This document shows, one piece after another, positions 15,998 through 24,585 of a stretch of DNA of 64,000 nucleotides (the first letter of the stretch is position 1; the number at the start of each line of letters is the position of its first letter). Source of the stretch: Neoroseomonas marina. Its GTDB lineage: Bacteria; Pseudomonadota; Alphaproteobacteria; Acetobacterales; Acetobacteraceae. Below the pieces are notes generated by a model that saw nothing but the letters and a program-made list of their open reading frames with translations, did no database searches and had not been told where the DNA came from. Both the position numbers and the translations under genes were made by a program. Location: assembly GCF_012927745.1 (NCBI RefSeq), contig NZ_JABBKX010000003.1, positions 372,001-436,000 on the forward strand, read 5' to 3'.

Positions 15998-17626
15998 ATG
16001 GCCGTAGAACGCGAGTCCATGGAGTTCGACGTGCTGGTGGTGGGGGGTGGCCCGGCCGGCCTCGCCGCCGCCATCCGTCTGAAGCAGCTGAATCCGGATG
16101 CGGCCGTCTGCCTGATCGAGAAGGGCAGCGAGATCGGGGCGCATACCCTCTCCGGTGCCGTGCTCGAACCCCGCGCGCTGGACGAGCTCATCCCCGACTG
16201 GCGGAACGATCCGCCGGCGCTGGCGACGCCGGCGAAGGACGACCGCTTCATGCTGCTGACGGCCACCAAGGCCTACAAGCTGCCGACGCCGCCGCAGATG
16301 CACAACGAAGGCAACTACATCGTCTCGCTGGGCAATGTGTGCCGCTGGCTCGGTGCCAAGGCCGAGGCGATGGGCGTGGAGATCTACCCCGGCTTCGCCG
16401 CCTCCGAGACCATCATCGAGGACGGCCAGGTGAAGGGCGTCGTCGCCGGCGTCATGGGCATCACGAAGGACGGCGAGGAAGGCCCGAACTACCAGCCCGG
16501 CATGGAACTGCGCGCGACCTACACGCTGTTCGCCGAGGGCTGCCGCGGATCGCTGACCAAGAAACTGACCGAGAGATACGGCCTGCGCGAGGGCGTACAG
16601 CCCCAGACCTACGGGCTCGGGATCAAGGAACTGTGGGAGATCCCGAAGGAGAACCACACGCCGGGCCTCATCTGGCACAGCACGGGCTGGCCGCTGCCGA
16701 AGGACACCTATGGCGGCTCCTGGCTCTACATGCTGGGCGAGAACCTGGTTTCGATCGGCTTCGTCGTCGGCCTCGACTACACGAACCCCTGGCTGTCGCC
16801 CTTCGAGGAATTCCAGCGCTTCAAGCACCACCCGGCCGTCGCCGAGATGCTGAAGGGCGGCAAGCGGATCGCCTATGGCGCGCGCGCGCTGAACGAGGGC
16901 GGCTTCCAGTCCATCCCGAAGCTGGTCTTCCCGGGCGGGGCGATCATCGGCGACGCCGCGGGCTTCCTGAACGTGCCGAAGATCAAGGGCACGCATACCT
17001 CGATGAAGTCCGGCATGGTCGCGGCCGAAGCGATCGCCGAGGCACTGAAGGCCGATCCGCGCCCGGCCGTGCTCGAGGCCTATCCGGCGATGCTGCGGGC
17101 GTCCTGGGTCTGGAGCGAGCTCGAGGCGGTACGCAACATCCGCCCCGGCTTCGCGAAGTTCGGCTTCTGGGGCGGCATGATCAACGCCGCGCTCGAGACC
17201 TATGTCTTCCGCGGCAAGTCGCCATGGACGCTGGCGCATCACAACGACCATTCGGTGCTGAAGAAGGCATCCGAGGCGCCGAAGATCGACTACCCGAAGC
17301 CCGACGGCGTGCTGTCCTTCGATCGCCTGTCCTCGGTGTTCCTGTCGAACACCAACCATGAGGAAGACCAGCCGGCGCACCTGAAGCTGAAGGATCCGTC
17401 GCGCTGGAAGGGGGTGAACTTCGACACCTTCGGCAGCCCGGAGAGCCGGTATTGCCCGGCCGGCGTCTATGAGGCGGTCGGCGTCGAGGAAGGCCAGCCT
17501 CGACTGCAGATCAACGCGCAGAACTGCGTGCACTGCAAGACCTGCGACATCAAGGACCCGACGCAGAACATCGACTGGTGCACACCGGAAGGCGGCGGCG
17601 GGCCGAACTACATCGGCGGGATGTGA
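15998..17626 (+). CDS. etfD: Electron transfer flavoprotein-ubiquinone oxidoreductase
   Basis: A 542-residue inner-membrane-associated flavoprotein that passes electrons from reduced ETF to ubiquinone, linking acyl-CoA and amino-acid dehydrogenases to respiration. The FAD-binding GGGPAG lies at 16-21. The single [4Fe-4S] cluster is held by C486, C510, C513 and C516 (spacing 24-3-3), in a C-terminal ferredoxin-like domain that ends in the conserved WCTPEGGGGPNY. The ATG at 15998 has GGCGG just upstream and lies 75 bases from the divergent glycosylase. The ETF subunits are not in the window. Confidence 0.96.
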   Translation: MAVERESMEFDVLVVGGGPAGLAAAIRLKQLNPDAAVCLIEKGSEIGAHTLSGAVLEPRALDELIPDWRNDPPALATPAKDDRFMLLTATKAYKLPTPPQMHNEGNYIVSLGNVCRWLGAKAEAMGVEIYPGFAASETIIEDGQVKGVVAGVMGITKDGEEGPNYQPGMELRATYTLFAEGCRGSLTKKLTERYGLREGVQPQTYGLGIKELWEIPKENHTPGLIWHSTGWPLPKDTYGGSWLYMLGENLVSIGFVVGLDYTNPWLSPFEEFQRFKHHPAVAEMLKGGKRIAYGARALNEGGFQSIPKLVFPGGAIIGDAAGFLNVPKIKGTHTSMKSGMVAAEAIAEALKADPRPAVLEAYPAMLRASWVWSELEAVRNIRPGFAKFGFWGGMINAALETYVFRGKSPWTLAHHNDHSVLKKASEAPKIDYPKPDGVLSFDRLSSVFLSNTNHEEDQPAHLKLKDPSRWKGVNFDTFGSPESRYCPAGVYEAVGVEEGQPRLQINAQNCVHCKTCDIKDPTQNIDWCTPEGGGGPNYIGGM

Positions 17627-17853
17627 GCGCGGCGTCCGGTCCCGGCCGGACGCATCCCGTCATCGGGGTGCTTCGCGCCGGCGTCCTGCTCGGCCTGGGA
17701 TGGGTTGCCGCGGCGGGGCTGGCCTGGGCTGCCTTCGGCGTGGGCTGGGGCGTCCTGCTGCTCGTGGTCTGGGTGCTGCTGCTGCACCGGTTCCACGGGG
17801 CCTTGCAGAACCTTGCAGGCGCGATACGGAAGGAAGCCCCGCCGCGGACCTGA
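17623..17853 (+). CDS. Small membrane protein, unknown function
   Basis: A 76-residue protein with a GTG start whose GTGA overlaps the stop of the ETF-ubiquinone oxidoreductase, so it is translated by coupling. It has one or two membrane helices (VLRAGVLLGLGWVAAAGLAW and VGWGVLLLVVWVLLLHRF) and a basic end. I do not recognise a family. Its position suggests it is made with the oxidoreductase, but a role as partner is only inferred. Confidence 0.6.
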   Translation: MSAASGPGRTHPVIGVLRAGVLLGLGWVAAAGLAWAAFGVGWGVLLLVVWVLLLHRFHGALQNLAGAIRKEAPPRT

Positions 17854-17878
17854 TTCGCGGCGCCAGACGAGGAAACCC

Positions 17879-18487
17879 ATGCTCAAGATCCACGGCGTCC
17901 CCCGCTCCCGCGCCTTCCGCTGCATCTGGGCGGCCGAGGAAGCGGGCCTCCCCTACGAGGTCGTCCCGCTCGGCTTCGCCGCCGGCTTCAAGCTCGAGCG
18001 GCCGCTCACGATCAACCCGAACAACAAGATCCCGGCTCTGGAAGACGGCTCGCTCGTGCTGTTCGAAAGCCTCGCGATCAACATGCACATCGCGCGCAAG
18101 GCCGGCGCACCGCTGATGCCCTCGGGCGACGATGCGTCCCGGGTGGATCAGTGGACGCTCTGGGCCGCGACCGAGGCCGAGCCGCATGTCATGCGCTGGG
18201 CCTACAACGCCTTCCTGAAGCCGGAGGCCGAGCGCGTTCCGGCCGAGGCCGCCGCCGGCAAGGAAGCGCTCGATGCCCGCCTCGCGGTGCTCGAGGCCGA
18301 GCTCGCCAGCCGCCCCTACCTGGTGGGCAAGGACTTCACGGTGGCGGACCTGAACCTCGCCTCCGTGCTCTACGGCTCCTGGCTCAATGGCTACGACTAC
18401 ACACGCTTCCCCAAGGTCAAGGCCTGGCTCGACGCCTGCCTCACCCGGCCGAAGGCGCTGGCGGCGCGCAAGCAGCGCGAAGGCTGA
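17879..18487 (+). CDS. Glutathione S-transferase family protein
   Basis: A 202-residue cytosolic GST. The N-terminal thioredoxin-like half starts LKIHGVPRSRAFRCIWAAEE, with the cis-proline block NKIPALEDG and the gamma-glutamyl-binding LFESLAI (the usual ESxAI). The C-terminal helical half contains YLVGKDFTVADLNLAS, the N-capping box of GSTs. The catalytic residue is probably a Ser in PRSRAF, as in theta-like classes. Start ATG 17879 has GAGGA nearby. The substrate is unknown. Confidence 0.92.
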   Translation: MLKIHGVPRSRAFRCIWAAEEAGLPYEVVPLGFAAGFKLERPLTINPNNKIPALEDGSLVLFESLAINMHIARKAGAPLMPSGDDASRVDQWTLWAATEAEPHVMRWAYNAFLKPEAERVPAEAAAGKEALDARLAVLEAELASRPYLVGKDFTVADLNLASVLYGSWLNGYDYTRFPKVKAWLDACLTRPKALAARKQREG

Positions 18488-18543
18488 CCGAGTGTCCGGG
18501 AATGTGCGTTGCGGCGCATTCCCGGCACCGGCGCCTGCCCCGC

Positions 18544-19167
18544 CTACCGCCAGACGTATTCGCGGATGGAGCAGGTCTCGACGTTGCGCTGTTCCATGAT
18601 GCGCCCGTCCATGAAGACGATACGCATGTCCGCCGTGCAGACGCCGGTGCGCGGCAGGGTGATCGGCATCGCCGCGCCGCTCGGCAGGATCTGGCGGGCG
18701 CCGAGGCGATCCCGCCCCCAGTTCCGCTCAGTGGTCAACGAGACATAGATCTCGCGGATCGCTTCGCCGGTCCGGTTGACGAAGGTGAAGGACGGGTTCG
18801 GCGCCTCGGCCTGGCGCGGCGGCGGCGGGGCCGGCGTCGGCGCCGAGACATCCGGCCCGAAGACGATGCGCGTCAGCGTGCAGGCATGCACGCCGAGATG
18901 CCCGTCCTCCGTCCCGTCGGCGAAGCGAACGCGGATGTCGAGGTAGCAATCCGCGAAGGTGGGTTCGACCCAGACCTGCATCCCCGGCGCGACCGGTCCG
19001 CGCGTCAGGATGTTCGGCCCCCACTCCTGGACCCGCGATGGGGAGACATTGGCCGCGACGATCGGCTGGCCCGTGTTGTTCTGCAGCCAGAAGCGGTTCT
19101 GCGCCGCGGCCGGGCCCGTTCCGGCGAGGAGCCCGGCGAGCACGGCCAGGGCGGCGAGGATGCGCAT
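18544..19167 (-). CDS. Exported protein made of two repeats of one domain, unknown function
   Basis: A 207-residue secreted protein with a clear signal peptide ending in AAAQ (about 1-23). The mature part is an internal duplication. Repeat 1 (about 24-98) and repeat 2 (about 125-200) share the pattern F-x2-N-x-TG-x2-I, then WG, then a conserved Cys-x2-D-x-R-x2-F-x-DG, and end in a second Cys. A Pro-rich linker joins them. I know no function; the pattern suggests a beta-rich extracytoplasmic domain with one disulphide per repeat. GGGAGA lies before the ATG at 19167. Confidence 0.75.
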   Translation of the reverse strand: MRILAALAVLAGLLAGTGPAAAQNRFWLQNNTGQPIVAANVSPSRVQEWGPNILTRGPVAPGMQVWVEPTFADCYLDIRVRFADGTEDGHLGVHACTLTRIVFGPDVSAPTPAPPPPRQAEAPNPSFTFVNRTGEAIREIYVSLTTERNWGRDRLGARQILPSGAAMPITLPRTGVCTADMRIVFMDGRIMEQRNVETCSIREYVWR

Positions 19168-19263
19168 GTCGTCACTCTCCCGATCGGGGACGCGCCCATC
19201 ATAGCCGAGACGTCGCGGCAGGGTGATGGCGGCGCGGCACCCGCATGGCATGCTGCGGGGGAG

Positions 19264-19926
19264 ATGGACACGACGAAGGCGGAAACGCGGCCCCGCATCC
19301 TGGTGCTGGGCGCGGGCGGGCATGGCAAGGCGGTGCTCGACCTGCTGCTGGCGGGCGGGGAATGGCAGCCCGCAGGCGTCGTCGACGCGACGCCGCGCGT
19401 CGCTTCGGTGCTCGGCATCCCCGTGCTCGGGGACGAGGCGCGGCTGGTCCCGCTGCGCGCCGCGGGCATCGGGGCGGCGCATCCGGCGATCGGGCACAAC
19501 GGCCACCGGACGGCCGCCGGGGCGCGGCTGCTGGCCGCGGGATTCGCCCTGCCCGTGCTGCGTCATCCGAGCTGCGTCATCGGTCATGGCGCGGCGCTGG
19601 GCGACGGCAGCGCGATCTTCGCCCGCGCCGTCATCGGGCCCGAGGCGCGGCTCGGGCGGCTCGTGCTGGTGAACACCGGGGCCATCGTCGAGCATGACTG
19701 CATCGTCGAGGACGGCGCGCATATCGCGCCCGGCGCGGTGCTCGCCGGCGGCGTACGCGTCGGCACGGGCGCGCTGGTCGGCGCGGGTGCCGTGATCCGC
19801 CCTGGCGTGACCATCGGCGCCGGGTCCATCATCGGCGCCGGTGCGGCGGTGCTTACCGATGTGCCGGCGGGCGTGACCGTCGCCGGCGTGCCCGCACAGC
19901 CCCTGCCGGAGCGACCCCCCGCATGA
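19264..19926 (+). CDS. NeuD/PglD-like sugar O- or N-acyltransferase
   Basis: A 220-residue acyltransferase of the sialic-acid O-acetyltransferase (NeuD) group. An N-terminal Rossmann-like part (ILVLGAGGHGKAVLDLL, 12-28) binds the sugar nucleotide, and a left-handed beta-helix of hexapeptide repeats (about 95-205; HPSCVIGHGAALGDGSAI, AHIAPGAVLAGGVRVGTG) binds acetyl-CoA. The GGHGK and EHDC (catalytic His) blocks are intact. No polysaccharide genes are nearby. It overlaps the next gene, a TRAP receptor, by ATGA, an odd pairing. Confidence 0.88.
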   Translation: MDTTKAETRPRILVLGAGGHGKAVLDLLLAGGEWQPAGVVDATPRVASVLGIPVLGDEARLVPLRAAGIGAAHPAIGHNGHRTAAGARLLAAGFALPVLRHPSCVIGHGAALGDGSAIFARAVIGPEARLGRLVLVNTGAIVEHDCIVEDGAHIAPGAVLAGGVRVGTGALVGAGAVIRPGVTIGAGSIIGAGAAVLTDVPAGVTVAGVPAQPLPERPPA

Positions 19927-20882
19927 TTCCGACGCGTCGCCTTCTTCTCGCCCTCCCTGCCCTCGCCACCGCCGCGCGGGCGCAGGCGCCCGGGGCGCGC
20001 GTCGCGACGGAGTATCCGGCGACCTCCATCCCCGGCGAGGGTGTGCTGCATTTCGCCGCAGCCATGACGGCGCGCGGCGTGCCCATCACGGCGGCGACCG
20101 ACGGGCCTGACGGCTACCGTTCGGCCGCCGCGCTGGACGTTCTGGCGGCCACGCGTTTCGCGGCGGTCGATGCCTTCGCGGGCGCGCTCGGCGGCGTGAA
20201 CCCGGTGTTCCTGCTCTCCTCCCTGCCCTTCCTCACCGCCTCGCATGCCGATGCGGCGCGGCTGAAGGACCTGGCGCGGCCGGCCTATGCGGCGGCGGTG
20301 GCGCCGCGCGGGGCTGAACTGCTCTGGACCACGCCCTGGCCGCCTTCGGGCCTGTGGTCGCGCCGGCCCGTCACCGCGCCGGAGGATCTGCGCGGTTTGC
20401 GCGTGCGGACCTATGACGCGACCGGCACCGAGGTGCTGCGCGCCGCGGGTGCGGAGGCCGAGGTGCTCTCCTTCGCCGAGGTCGAGGCGCGGCTCGCCGC
20501 CGGGACCCTCGATGCCGTGCTGTCCTCGGGCGATGGCGGCGCGGGGCGGCGGCTGTGGCGCTGGCTGCCGAACTTCACCGAGCTGAACTACGCCTGGCCG
20601 CTGTCGCTCGCCTTCGCCTCGCAGGCGTGGCTGGCCACGCTGACGGATGCGCAGAAGCAGGCGGTGCGCGACGCCTCGGCCGAGACCGAGGCGCGGCAGT
20701 GGCAGGCCATCGTCGGGCGGCTGGACGCGAACCGCCGCACCATGCGGGAGAACCAGGTCGCCATCCACGAGATGACGGCGCCCCTTCAGGCGGCGCTGCG
20801 CAACGCCGCCTCGGGCGCCATCGAGGCCTGGTCGGCGCGGGCGGGCGAGGCACGGAACATCCTCGCCGCCTATCGCGCCTGA
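19923..20882 (+). CDS. TRAP-type solute receptor (DctP family), orphan
   Basis: A 319-residue periplasmic receptor for a carboxylate. The signal peptide is short (RRLLLALPALATAARAQA). The DctP pattern is visible in the middle: PEDLRGLRVRTYDATGTEVLRAAGAEAEVLSFAEVEARLAAG, where the conserved Arg of LRVR binds the ligand carboxylate. No membrane subunits lie next to it, so it would use a permease encoded elsewhere. Translation is coupled to the acyltransferase upstream (ATGA). It ends four bases from the convergent FAH-like gene. Confidence 0.85.
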   Translation: MIPTRRLLLALPALATAARAQAPGARVATEYPATSIPGEGVLHFAAAMTARGVPITAATDGPDGYRSAAALDVLAATRFAAVDAFAGALGGVNPVFLLSSLPFLTASHADAARLKDLARPAYAAAVAPRGAELLWTTPWPPSGLWSRRPVTAPEDLRGLRVRTYDATGTEVLRAAGAEAEVLSFAEVEARLAAGTLDAVLSSGDGGAGRRLWRWLPNFTELNYAWPLSLAFASQAWLATLTDAQKQAVRDASAETEARQWQAIVGRLDANRRTMRENQVAIHEMTAPLQAALRNAASGAIEAWSARAGEARNILAAYRA

Positions 20883-20886
20883 GGGA

Positions 20887-21777
20887 TCAGCCGGCGATCC
20901 TGTTCGTGAGGACGCCGATCCCCTCGATCTCGAGCTCCATCAGGTCGCCCGGCTTCAACGTCTGCGGCGGCTGCATGGCGTAGCCGACGCCCTCCGGCGT
21001 GCCGGTCATGATGACGTCGCCTGGCAGCAGGGTGAAGCCGGCCGAGAGCTGGTGGATGATCTCCTTCACGTCGAAGATCATCTTCGAGGTGCGCGACGAT
21101 TGCCGCTGCTCGCCGTTGATCCTGCACCCGATGGCGAGGTCGGCGGCATCGAGATCCTCGCGCGGCACGATCACCGGACCGAGCGGACAGGACCGGTCGA
21201 GCGACTTGCCCTTGAACCACTGGCCGTGGCGGCGCTGCAGGTCGCGCCCGGTCACGTCGTTGCCGATGGTCCAGCCGAAGACGTGCTCGAGCGCCTTCTC
21301 CTTCGGGATGTCGCTGCCTGCCTTGCCGATGACGGCGACGAGCTCGACCTCGTAGTCGAGCCACTTCGTGACGCCCTCATGCGCGGGCACCAGGGCGTCC
21401 GGCGCGATGACGGTGTCGCCGGCCTTGGTGAAGAACTGCGGGTACTTCGGCACCTCGGACTGGGTGATGCCGCGGGTGCGGTCGCCTTCGGCCACGTGGT
21501 CCATGTAGTTGCGTCCGACGCAGAAGACGTTGCGGCGCGGGCGCGGGATCGGCGCCTGGATGGCAACGGCGGCCAACGGCAGCACCGCGCCGGCCGGCGG
21601 ATTCGCCGCCAGCGCGCGGACCTGCGCGAGCATCGCGGCCCCGCCCTCGATCAGGCCGATCATGTCGCGCGCCGGCGGCATGGCGGCACCGAGGTCGAGC
21701 ACGCGCCCGCCATCGAGCAGCACGCCCGCGCGGCTGCCCGCGGAATCGGCGAAGGTGATGAGCTTCAGGCCAGCCAT
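20887..21777 (-). CDS. Fumarylacetoacetate hydrolase family protein
   Basis: A 296-residue enzyme of the FAH superfamily, which hydrolyses or decarboxylates 2-oxo acids such as acylpyruvates or fumarylacetoacetate. The metal-binding acids are in DYEVELVAVIGK (E and E, about 140) and the following GWTIGNDVTGRDLQ (D). The C-terminal GDVIMTGTPEGVG is the fold's signature. The start MAGLKLITFAD at ATG 21777 fits the usual N-terminal domain. The aspartoacylase-like gene lies 74 bases upstream on the same strand, so the two may be co-expressed. Confidence 0.92.
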   Translation of the reverse strand: MAGLKLITFADSAGSRAGVLLDGGRVLDLGAAMPPARDMIGLIEGGAAMLAQVRALAANPPAGAVLPLAAVAIQAPIPRPRRNVFCVGRNYMDHVAEGDRTRGITQSEVPKYPQFFTKAGDTVIAPDALVPAHEGVTKWLDYEVELVAVIGKAGSDIPKEKALEHVFGWTIGNDVTGRDLQRRHGQWFKGKSLDRSCPLGPVIVPREDLDAADLAIGCRINGEQRQSSRTSKMIFDVKEIIHQLSAGFTLLPGDVIMTGTPEGVGYAMQPPQTLKPGDLMELEIEGIGVLTNRIAG

Positions 21778-21851
21778 TGGCGTTTCCCCTGCGGCGAAAG
21801 AGGCGCCACGCAAGCGCGCCCCGCGCCGGCGCGCAAGCCCCCGAGGCAAGG

Positions 21852-22829
21852 TCAGTCGAGGAAGCGCGCCAGCCGCACCGCGGTGTGCCCGCGCGGGACC
21901 ATCGGCGTCGGCATCACCATCAGGCAGTCGTCGTGCGGGGTGCGGACCTCTTCCTCCCCGTCCATGGCGATCAGCGTGTTGCGCTGGGGGATCACCTCGC
22001 CGCCACGGAACTCCCGCAGGAAGGTGAAGTCGCGGGTCGCGGCGGTGACGGTCTGCGTCACGACCGCCCGGCGCGGCAGCGGTGCCGTGTCGATCGGCGG
22101 CAGCGGCGCGCCCGGGGCCAGCAGCGCCGTGTGGCGCAGCAACCGCGCGCAGACCTGCTCCATCCGGGTGACGGTCGCGTCCTCCCAATGCGCCCCGGCT
22201 TCCACGAGCACTGCGGCCGGCGCCGAACCGGCCTCCGAGAAGCGCGCATAGTCGATCAGCCGCCGGCCGCCGGCGTGGCCGGCGTCGGAGACCACGGTCT
22301 CCGGCAGCCCGATGGCCAGGGCGAGTTGCGCGGCCTTCTCCGTTTCGCCCGTCAGCGTCAGCGGATCGGACGGCCAGAGCATGGAATGCAGGTCGACCAG
22401 GATGTCGACCGTGTCGAACAGCGGCCGCAGTTCCCGCGCGCGGCGCAGTTCCGAGGAGCGGCGCGGACCATCGAGCACGGCGCTGTCCCAGACGCGGTTC
22501 AGGTCCTCGTCGAGGAAGCGGGTCGCGGTGGGGTCGTCCGGATCGAAGCGGGTGAAGGCGTCGAGATTGGCGAAGACCAGCGAGAGCCTGCCACGCGCCG
22601 GCCGCAACCCGGCCCGCAGCAGGCGGTCGAGGACGACCGCCCCCGCGATCTCGTTGCCATGGACGACGCAGGCGATCGCGACATGCGGCCCGGGCGCGCC
22701 CGCAGCGAAGGTCCAGGCGCCGGGTATGCCGCAGTTGCTGGCAAGCCAGCGCCGGATGTCCGGGGACCGGATGCCGACATGGAAATCCGGCAGGGCTGCG
22801 CGACGTCCTGTCGGCGGCGTGTCAGGCAT
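21852..22829 (-). CDS. Succinylglutamate desuccinylase/aspartoacylase family protein
   Basis: A 325-residue zinc carboxypeptidase-fold deacylase (AstE/AspA type) that removes an acyl group from an N-acyl amino acid or related amide. Zinc ligands are H57 and E60 in VHGNE and H148 in VDLHSM; the substrate-binding stretch is DEDLNRVW (107-114), and E of VLVEAGAHWE is the likely catalytic acid. The ATG at 22829 is used rather than a GTG three codons upstream. A GTGTATACAC palindrome 114 bases upstream is a candidate operator. Confidence 0.88.
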   Translation of the reverse strand: MPDTPPTGRRAALPDFHVGIRSPDIRRWLASNCGIPGAWTFAAGAPGPHVAIACVVHGNEIAGAVVLDRLLRAGLRPARGRLSLVFANLDAFTRFDPDDPTATRFLDEDLNRVWDSAVLDGPRRSSELRRARELRPLFDTVDILVDLHSMLWPSDPLTLTGETEKAAQLALAIGLPETVVSDAGHAGGRRLIDYARFSEAGSAPAAVLVEAGAHWEDATVTRMEQVCARLLRHTALLAPGAPLPPIDTAPLPRRAVVTQTVTAATRDFTFLREFRGGEVIPQRNTLIAMDGEEEVRTPHDDCLMVMPTPMVPRGHTAVRLARFLD

Positions 22830-22942
22830 GCGGAGCACCCTGACGCCGGACTCGCGGCCATTGTCCGGACTCGTGCACAGACCCCCGCATGGCGGGTTGC
22901 ACTCGACTCACCGGTCGGGAGCCTGGGGCGACCATGGCCCAA

Positions 22943-22952
22943 GTGTATACAC
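22943..22952. promoter_or_regulatory. GTGTATACAC palindrome, candidate GntR-type operator
   Basis: A perfect 10-base palindrome in the 182-base gap between the M81 peptidase and the aspartoacylase-like gene, both on the minus strand. TGTATACA cores are typical of FCD-type GntR regulators of organic acid pathways. AT-rich sites of this kind are rare in this GC-rich window. No GntR gene is nearby. Confidence 0.45.
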
Positions 22953-23011
22953 GTGGAGGTGATCGTCCATCCGTCGGCCCGTGATGCCCGTCACAGCGGT
23001 GTGGTTGGCGA

Positions 23012-24469
23012 TCAGGACGCCAGCATCTCGCGCGGGACGTGGCGAAAGGGCAGCGCGGCCAGGTCGAGCGCGGCCGGCCCCGGCGTATCGCATTCCACGA
23101 TGGCGGCGCAGCGGTCGCGGAACGCCGCGCGGAAATGGTTCTTCGCCTTGTTCGCCAGCAGTCGCGTCGCGCCGAGGTCGATCCCATGCAGCGCGAAGAA
23201 GGCCGGGTCGACGGCCGATTCCTTGCGCTCCGTGCAGATGATGCGGAGGTTGCCGACGCGCAGCACGCAGCTGTGGCCCAGATCCACCGGGGCGCCGCGC
23301 TCCATCGGCCCCTCATTGACGAAACGGCCGTCGGTCAGACGCTCGACCTCGGCCTCGACGATGACGTGGCGGCCAAAGGCCTCGGTGACGTTGCCCCCGA
23401 GGTGGCGCGTCAGCACCGCGCCCGGCCCTGCCTCCCGCGCCGCGGCGACGGAGGCGGGGTCGTGCAGGAAGGCGAAGACGGCCGGCACCTCGAGCCGCGC
23501 ATCGACCAGCGCGCGCAGCAGGCCGGGCGTGTCGGCGATGCCGCCAGAGAGCGGATTGTCCGCCGGGTCGAGCAGCGCGACGAGCCCCGGCGGGCTCGCC
23601 AGCGCCTGGCGCAGGGCGGTGGCGGGATCGGGCAGCGTGACCGCGAAACGCGCACGACGCGCGGCGATCGCATCCGCGAGGCGCTCCGCCAGGTCGCGCG
23701 CCGCGCCGGGATCCTCGGCCCAGACCATGCCGGACGGGCCGGCATGAGGGCTGTCGCCCCAGGCGAAGCCTCCGAAGATCGAGGCGTCGAGGATCGGCGC
23801 GCGTTCCGCCGCGGCGGCCTCGGCCCACACCTCGGCCATGGGGCCGGCCTCGTGGCGCATGTGGAAGGAGTGCAGCACCATCGGCCGCTTGGCGATGTGC
23901 CCATGTGCGCGCGGCGCACCGCCGAGCTGGCGTTCGAGCAGCCGCAGCGCGCGCGCCGCCGCCGCATCCATGTCGATGTGCGGATAGGTGCGATAGGCGG
24001 AAGCGCCGTCGAGTTCCCCGGCCAGTTCGGGCGCCATGTTCGCATGGAAATCGAAGGAAGCGGTGATGGGCACGCCGCTGCCGACGATGGAGCGGATGCG
24101 CGCGACCGTGGTCGCATCCGCCTCGGGATCGGATTCCGACACGCAGGCGCCGTGCAGCGAGAGGTAGACGCCATCGAAGCGCTGCGCCTTGAGCCCGGCC
24201 TCGACCTCGGCGCGCCAGGCGCGCAGCGCGTCGTCCGTCATCGGGCCACCCGGCTGGGCGCCGATGCAGGTCAGCACCGTCGCGCGCCAGTCGGGTCGCG
24301 CGGCGAGGAAGGCATGCAGCGCGCCGAGTTCCGTCGCCGTGCCGGCGTAGCGCGCGAGGTGCGCCGGCCCGTTGCCCCATTCGCGCGATTCGAAGGCGCT
24401 GCGCGGTGTGGGGACCGGGGTGAAGGAATTCCCCTCGAACCAGAGACGGGCGACGGCGATGTGCGGCAT
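23012..24469 (-). CDS. M81 family metallopeptidase (MlrC-like)
   Basis: A 485-residue enzyme of peptidase family M81. MlrC of Sphingomonas finishes microcystin breakdown, but most relatives are of unknown substrate, probably small peptides or amides. The start is the usual MPHIAVARLWFEGNSFTP. Other family blocks are DGVYLSLHGACVSE (metal ligand His), ITASFDFHANM (D and H metal ligands) and RTYPHIDM, plus FGGFAWGDSPHAG and DPADNPLSGG. The end NHFRAAF and VECDTPGPAALDL is typical. ATG 24469 was chosen for the family start. Confidence 0.92.
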   Translation of the reverse strand: MPHIAVARLWFEGNSFTPVPTPRSAFESREWGNGPAHLARYAGTATELGALHAFLAARPDWRATVLTCIGAQPGGPMTDDALRAWRAEVEAGLKAQRFDGVYLSLHGACVSESDPEADATTVARIRSIVGSGVPITASFDFHANMAPELAGELDGASAYRTYPHIDMDAAAARALRLLERQLGGAPRAHGHIAKRPMVLHSFHMRHEAGPMAEVWAEAAAAERAPILDASIFGGFAWGDSPHAGPSGMVWAEDPGAARDLAERLADAIAARRARFAVTLPDPATALRQALASPPGLVALLDPADNPLSGGIADTPGLLRALVDARLEVPAVFAFLHDPASVAAAREAGPGAVLTRHLGGNVTEAFGRHVIVEAEVERLTDGRFVNEGPMERGAPVDLGHSCVLRVGNLRIICTERKESAVDPAFFALHGIDLGATRLLANKAKNHFRAAFRDRCAAIVECDTPGPAALDLAALPFRHVPREMLAS

Positions 24470-24585
24470 GGGCGCGAAGCTACGGGCGCACCGCACCACG
24501 CGTCCACCCCGCCCCTTTCGCCGCCGGTCATCCGCGATAGACTTTCCCACGCGTCCATCGGGACGATGCGCGAACGAGGGCAGGC

